Shown here: positions 34,752-38,464 of the stretch, in pieces
Numbering within the stretch: position 1 is the first letter of the stretch
Layout of the letters: each line of letters opens with the position of its first letter
Source of the DNA: Okeania sp. SIO3I5
Lineage (GTDB): Bacteria > Cyanobacteriota > Cyanobacteriia > Cyanobacteriales > Microcoleaceae
Length of the DNA: 38,464 bases
Assembly (NCBI RefSeq): GCF_010672085.1
Contig: NZ_JAAHHT010000028.1
Location: forward strand, 1 to 38,464
Direction: 5' to 3'
The notes under the pieces: model-generated
Database searches by the model: none
The model's input: the letters and a program-made list of their open reading frames with translations, nothing else
Told to the model about the DNA's origin: nothing
Program-made: the position numbers and the translations under genes

Positions 34752-35004
34752 TTTGTTTTTGCTGCCCAAATAAAGTATTATATAATGAAGTAAAATGTAT
34801 CGTTCTACTATCTTTTATTTTACAGTCGAGGCGAGCGCCACTAACTATTAGGTTAAAGTAGTATTCATAAAATCAATAGAATTTTATTCTCCCTAAGGAA
34901 AAAATATTTAATCAGTCTTAATTTGAGAGAAAATTTATAGATATTTATGACTGTAACCTAACAGTCTCAAGTTTAACATAACTTTTTTTAGGAGCAAACA
35001 GTGT

Positions 35005-36108
35005 ATGATTAGAATAGTTAAAAATTGGCTCAAATCTCAAATCCCCTTTAGTAAGGACTTAAGTAAAAAATTAAGTGCAAAAAAATGGCAGGAAAAGTCA
35101 ATTGTATATTTTCTAGGAAAGCGGTTTTTAGTATTAGAATCCGATCTTAAAACTAAGGGTGCAAGTGGTTCAGATAGTTCAGTATTCTTTTTGACTAGAG
35201 AATGGGTAAAGCAAGGATATGATGTGACAATTTTTACGAATTGTGGCAATAAAGAGGGTATATATGGAGGAGTTAAATATATTAACTATGACAAAATTAA
35301 CTGGTACGATACTTTTGATACTTTGATTATATGGCGACATCCTAAAATGTTGCCTACTTTCGCTAAGGCAAAAAGAATTTGGTTTGATTGGCACGATATA
35401 ATTACATTTAATCCTATATATTTAAGTCGCTACGATAAAATTTTTGCTAAAAGTTATTACCAGCGTAATTTATTACCAGACATACCTGATGATAAATTTG
35501 TGATTATTAATAATGGTGCTGATTCTAATGTTTTAGAATTGAGTAAAAACGAAAAGCAGCCATATAGATTAGTATACGCTTCTAGGTACTATCGAGGTTT
35601 AGAATTCATGTTAATGTGGGGATGGCCATTTATTAAAAAAGAAATTCCTAAAGCAGAGCTTCATGTTTATTATGGATGGACGAAAAGAGATAGTAGTAAA
35701 GAATTAATCCCTTGGAAGGAGAAAATGATGGAATTGATGAAGCAACCGGGGGTAATCGAACATGGTAGTATAGGTCATAATCAATTAATGTATGAAAAGT
35801 CTACTTCAGCTATCCATTATTATGGGTGTGCTTATGAAGAAATAGATTGTATTTCTATCAGGGAATCAGTAATGGTGGGATGCGTTCCCGTTACTACTAA
35901 CTATGCAGTTTTTGGGGAGAAAGATTACTGCGTGAGGGTGCCTGGAGATCCATTTATTCGAGAAACACAAGAAGCTCTAGCGGATAAAGTTATAGAATTG
36001 CTAAAAAAGCCCGAAATATTGGCAGAACTGAGACTCCACTTTCAAAAATTAGTTAAAAATGAGACGTGGGATAACGTCGCTCAACAATGGCTATCTGCTA
36101 TTAGCTAA
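35005..36108 (+). CDS. GT-B glycosyltransferase (paralogue of the divergent gene)
   Basis: This is a 367-residue protein. ATG 35005 is preceded by AGGAG (10 nt), a good Shine-Dalgarno sequence. It keeps the twin's blocks: GASGSDSSVFFLTREWVKQG, VTIFTNCG, DKIFAKSYYQRNLLPDIPDD, VYASRYYRGLEFMLMWGWP, and YYGCAYEEIDCISIRESVMV with GCVPVTTNY. The N-terminal glycine loop differs (GASGSDSS versus GIGGSESA), so donor or acceptor may differ. It is followed 40 bp later by the pyruvyl transferase start, suggesting one transcript. It probably builds the repeat unit that the other genes decorate. The pair most likely arose by duplication with inversion. Confidence 0.78.
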   Translation: MIRIVKNWLKSQIPFSKDLSKKLSAKKWQEKSIVYFLGKRFLVLESDLKTKGASGSDSSVFFLTREWVKQGYDVTIFTNCGNKEGIYGGVKYINYDKINWYDTFDTLIIWRHPKMLPTFAKAKRIWFDWHDIITFNPIYLSRYDKIFAKSYYQRNLLPDIPDDKFVIINNGADSNVLELSKNEKQPYRLVYASRYYRGLEFMLMWGWPFIKKEIPKAELHVYYGWTKRDSSKELIPWKEKMMELMKQPGVIEHGSIGHNQLMYEKSTSAIHYYGCAYEEIDCISIRESVMVGCVPVTTNYAVFGEKDYCVRVPGDPFIRETQEALADKVIELLKKPEILAELRLHFQKLVKNETWDNVAQQWLSAIS

Positions 36109-36148
36109 AATCTCGAATCAATTACAGTATTATAGTTTTGGTAACAAT

Positions 36149-37072
36149 ATGAAATTTTTCCACTACAGACCACCAAGCAAAAAACCTGGACTTATTAATT
36201 TTGGGGACGAACTCAACGCCTGGTTGTGGGACAAGTTAATTCCTGGTATCTTGGATCAAAATGAGGAAACGGCTTTTATCGGCATCGGTACGTTACTGAA
36301 CAATCTCATCCACGAACGAGTACCAAATGCTAAAAAAATAGTTGTATTTAGCAGTGGGGTAGGTTACAACAAAGGCATTCCTAATATTGATGATTCTTGG
36401 ACTATTTACTGTGTACGTGGTCCTCTATCTGCTAAAGCTTTGGGTTTATCCGAAGATGTGGCGGTAACAGATGGTGCAGCTTTAATTAGGAGGGTATTTC
36501 AACCGACTGGTAAAAAAGTTCATAAATTTGCCTATATGCCTCATTTTACTCAATCTAAGCAAGCAGATCAAACTTGGAGAAGTATTTGCGAGGAAATAGG
36601 ATTTGGGTACATAGATGCCCGTTGGCCCATTGAAAAAGTAATGAAGGCGATCGCCGAGACGGAAGTTTTATTAACTGAAGCAATGCACGGAGCTATTGTT
36701 GGGGATGCTTTGCGAGTTCCCTGGATTCCTATTCACACAACTGAGAGAATCCTAGAATTCAAATGGCAAGATTGGTCTGCATCAGTAGGGGTAGAATATA
36801 AACCTCATTGGTTGATGCAAATGAGAGACTTAGCGCCACAATATGGTATTCGTGGTATTAAAGGTATTAAAGGTAGTCGTTCTGCCATTCGTGCTTCTTT
36901 TACTCACTGGTTTAATCAAAAACGCACAGCACAACAACTAGCTAAAATTGCTAAAACAGTAAGTCCCACTTTAAGTAGCGATCGCCGTATTGAAGAACTG
37001 ACAGTGGAACTAGAAACAAGACTATATAAATTTAAACAGGATGTAGAAGCAGGCCACTTCAATTTGCACTAA
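36149..37072 (+). CDS. Polysaccharide pyruvyl transferase family protein
   Basis: I take ATG 36149 (MKFFHYRPPSKKPGLINFGD), giving 307 residues; the longer frame from 36059 overlaps the upstream gene and has no family match. Family motifs are NFGDELNAWLWDKL (17-30, the N..GD.L block), IYCVRGPLSAKALGL (about 91-105) and LLTEAMHGAIVGDALRVP (about 175-192, with the conserved His). Members use phosphoenolpyruvate to form pyruvyl ketals on glycans (CsaB/WcaK group), adding negative charge to S-layer-binding or exopolysaccharides. A charged extension follows residue 240. It converges on the small gene at 37076, 3 bp apart. Confidence 0.83.
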   Translation: MKFFHYRPPSKKPGLINFGDELNAWLWDKLIPGILDQNEETAFIGIGTLLNNLIHERVPNAKKIVVFSSGVGYNKGIPNIDDSWTIYCVRGPLSAKALGLSEDVAVTDGAALIRRVFQPTGKKVHKFAYMPHFTQSKQADQTWRSICEEIGFGYIDARWPIEKVMKAIAETEVLLTEAMHGAIVGDALRVPWIPIHTTERILEFKWQDWSASVGVEYKPHWLMQMRDLAPQYGIRGIKGIKGSRSAIRASFTHWFNQKRTAQQLAKIAKTVSPTLSSDRRIEELTVELETRLYKFKQDVEAGHFNLH

Positions 37073-37075
37073 ACA

Positions 37076-37270
37076 TTACTTAAGTTTATTTTCAAATACC
37101 TCTAAAGTTCTTAACAAAGAAACTGCAGATTTATAGGCTTCTTCTGTAAGTTCTCCTTGCTCCTCGGGTGTATCTACAATGTCATCTGCCAGCAATCTTA
37201 AAGAACCAATAATTGAATTGAGAAAGCCGCGAGCTTCATAGGAAGCTTTGGCCAAAACTTGCTCGTCCAT
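37076..37270 (-). CDS. Small histidine-kinase-dimerisation-like protein
   Basis: This is a 64-residue protein, MDEQVLAKASYEARGFLNSI followed by IGSLRLLADDIVD, an acidic stretch and a C-terminal helix. The pattern (A.A..EARGFLN.IIGSL.LL) resembles a DHp two-helix hairpin of sensor kinases, but the phospho-acceptor His of the usual SHE is Tyr here (SYE), so it would be a non-phosphorylatable relic or an adaptor. No kinase catalytic domain adjoins it. An in-frame ATG at 37270 is used. It ends 3 bp from the pyruvyl transferase stop, tail to tail. Small, but with amphipathic, protein-like composition. Confidence 0.55.
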   Translation of the reverse strand: MDEQVLAKASYEARGFLNSIIGSLRLLADDIVDTPEEQGELTEEAYKSAVSLLRTLEVFENKLK

Positions 37271-37841
37271 ATAAGTTTCTGCTGTAGCCTCATCAGCTTA
37301 TTTTGAAGGGATAGCGTTTAATAAATCTCAGAATAAATTCTCTGGTTGACATATTTACCTCTTGGGTTTAAGTTCGCTCTGGAGATATGTGAATTTAGAT
37401 TAAATTGGATTGGATAGTTGCCATGGCCTCAATATTATAGCGATCGCTACATCTTTGATTTATATCTCTCACTTTTAATTCCTTGCTGACTGCTATGATA
37501 TTCAGCATTTATTCTATTTGAGGGAATAGGGAATAGGGAATAGGGAATAGGGGAAAAAGTATTTTGGCACATTTGAGATGCACCCTCTAAGAATGATTAG
37601 AGAATAACTTTCTCTACTATTTCCAAAAGATTTTGGAAATAGATTGCGGTCTCTATAAATTTTTTCTATTTCCCTATTTTCTAGGGAATAGGGAATAAGG
37701 AATATAAGTTATAATTACTTATTTATTCTAGCAGATAATTCAATTAATTTTCAATTATTCAACTTCATTAATTAGCCCTTAGAGATTTGATTGTGAATGC
37801 AAATCATACCTAAAACAATAATTGAAAAAGAACTAATCCGA

Positions 37842-37995
37842 TTAAACCAAAAGTTCAGCAAATACCTGATACATCTCTTTTGCCAATTTTTTAGGATTCC
37901 ACAAAGGCGCTAAATTATCTGGATTTTTTGACTTTTGTAAATGCTCCCGCACCGAATTTCTTAAACCATTATCTTGAGCTAATTTAATTCCCCAT
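37842..37995 (-). pseudogene. C-terminal fragment of a SPINDLY/OGT-like protein, inner copy
   Basis: Minus-strand frame of about 50 residues ending in TAA at 37842-37844: GIKLAQDNGLRNSVREHLQK, then NPDNLAPLWNPKKLAKEMYQ and VFAELLV. The pattern (LA.....LR..VR..L, then PLWN.KK.A.EM...) is the C-terminal end of cyanobacterial TPR/SPINDLY-type O-GlcNAc-transferase-like glycosyltransferases. Upstream the frame runs into the GGGAATA repeat and a stop, so it is an orphan copy. Confidence 0.6.
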
Positions 37996-38310
37996 AGGGA
38001 ATAGGGAATAGGGAATAGGGGAGAAAAGTATTTTGGCGCATCTGAGATTCACCCTCTAAGAATGATTAGAGAATAGCTTTCTCTACTATTTCCAAAATCT
38101 TTTGGCAAGAGATTGCGGTCTCTATAAATTTTTTCTATGTCCCTATTTTCTAGGGAATAGGGAATAAGGAATATAAGTTATAATTACTTATGTATTCTAG
38201 CAGATAATTCAATTAATTTTCAATTATTCAACTTCATTAATTAGCCCTTATAGATTTGATTGTGAATGCAATTTATACCTAAAACAATAATTGAAAAAGA
38301 ACTAATCCGA

Positions 38311-38464
38311 TTAAACCAAAAGTTCAGCAAATACCTGATACATCTCTTTTGCCAATTTTTTAGGATTCCACAAAGGCGCTAAATTATCTGGATTTTTTGA
38401 CTTTTGTAAATGCTCCCGCACCGAATTTCTTAAACCATTATCTTGAGCTAATTTAATTCCCCAT
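38311..38464 (-). CDS. SPINDLY/OGT-like glycosyltransferase, C-terminal end (partial at contig end)
   Basis: Same 50 codons as the inner copy, ending in TAA at 38311-38313, and open to the right contig edge. If the gene continues beyond the contig it would encode a TPR/SPINDLY-type protein glycosyltransferase running leftward. Only the C-terminal tail is present, so the catalytic centre cannot be judged. Confidence 0.55.
   Translation of the reverse strand, partial: WGIKLAQDNGLRNSVREHLQKSKNPDNLAPLWNPKKLAKEMYQVFAELLV

Larger units (their letters stand above)
37522..38464. repeat. 469-bp tandem duplication at the contig end
   Basis: From the GGGAATA run onward the sequence repeats with a period of 469 bp: 37842 matches 38311, 37995 matches 38464. 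The last part (about 180 bp) is identical, while the spacer part differs at around fifteen positions, including two- to four-base patches. Because the copies are diverged, this is probably a true duplication, but it ends exactly at the contig edge. Both copies include GGGAATAG repeats and an AGGGTGCATCT-type repeat half. Confidence 0.85.

Noticed and set aside
36059-36148. Extended N-terminus of the pyruvyl transferase
   Set aside because: It overlaps the upstream gene and does not fit the family; ATG 36149 gives the standard start.

Overview
The window reads as one complete assembled contig from a low-GC cyanobacterium, probably filamentous (Oscillatoriales-like). The reasons are scattered HIP1 octamers (GCGATCGC), intergenic DNA packed with dispersed repeats, heptad AT microsatellites and GGGAATA minisatellites, and cyanobacteria-typical protein families (ABC1 kinase, FetB-type permease, RTX protein, cell-surface polysaccharide enzymes). 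The left end still carries the 3' part of an Illumina adapter. The right end stops inside a 469-bp tandem duplication. Both edges are therefore contig ends, and the genes there are cut. No rRNA, tRNA, CRISPR array or intact transposase gene was found.

Left part (1-12.5 kb). A 5'-truncated membrane-anchored helical-repeat protein is followed by a 1.15-kb array of 106-bp tandem repeats. Next come a sulfotransferase-TPR gene killed by three in-frame stops, an RTX calcium-binding secreted protein (minus), a DUF4351 remnant duplicated at the tail of a FetB-type permease (minus), a repeat-rich gap, a DegT/DnrJ sugar aminotransferase, an ABC1/UbiB kinase and a small membrane protein.

Middle (12.5-20.6 kb). 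An NAD-dependent sugar epimerase is followed by a frameshifted SAM methyltransferase and then a duplicated 3' fragment of the same epimerase. A sulfotransferase follows a 61-nt pure pyrimidine tract. After an IS-like GC-rich remnant come two adjacent glycosyltransferase-like genes (minus) and a small HTH protein (minus) with 39-bp direct repeats just upstream of its start.

Right part (20.6-37.3 kb), the most interesting region. A minus-strand gene train runs MBOAT acyltransferase -> four tandem membrane-anchored SGNH proteins (one with an in-frame stop) -> sulfotransferase -> NRPS-like A-T-TE protein -> glycosyltransferase. Between the SGNH genes lie truncated copies of the MBOAT 3' end and a decayed copy of the NRPS 5' end, so the locus grew by segmental duplication. 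An adenylation domain with a carrier, an MBOAT and membrane-anchored SGNH proteins are the same parts list as DltA/DltC/DltB/DltD. I propose a Dlt-like acyl-transfer system that decorates an exported glycan. The A domain has Ser where alpha-amino-acid-activating domains keep Asp, so the acyl group may not be an ordinary alpha-amino acid. Upstream lie another sulfotransferase, two divergently oriented paralogous GT-B glycosyltransferases and a polysaccharide pyruvyl transferase. Together these genes look like an accessory island that builds a surface polysaccharide and decorates it with sulfate, acyl and pyruvate groups.

Several frames (sulfotransferase-TPR, one SGNH copy, epimerase fragment, a remnant near 7.5 kb) are broken by in-frame stops without frameshifts, and at least six families of short non-autonomous repeats are present. 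The island appears to be in active turnover.
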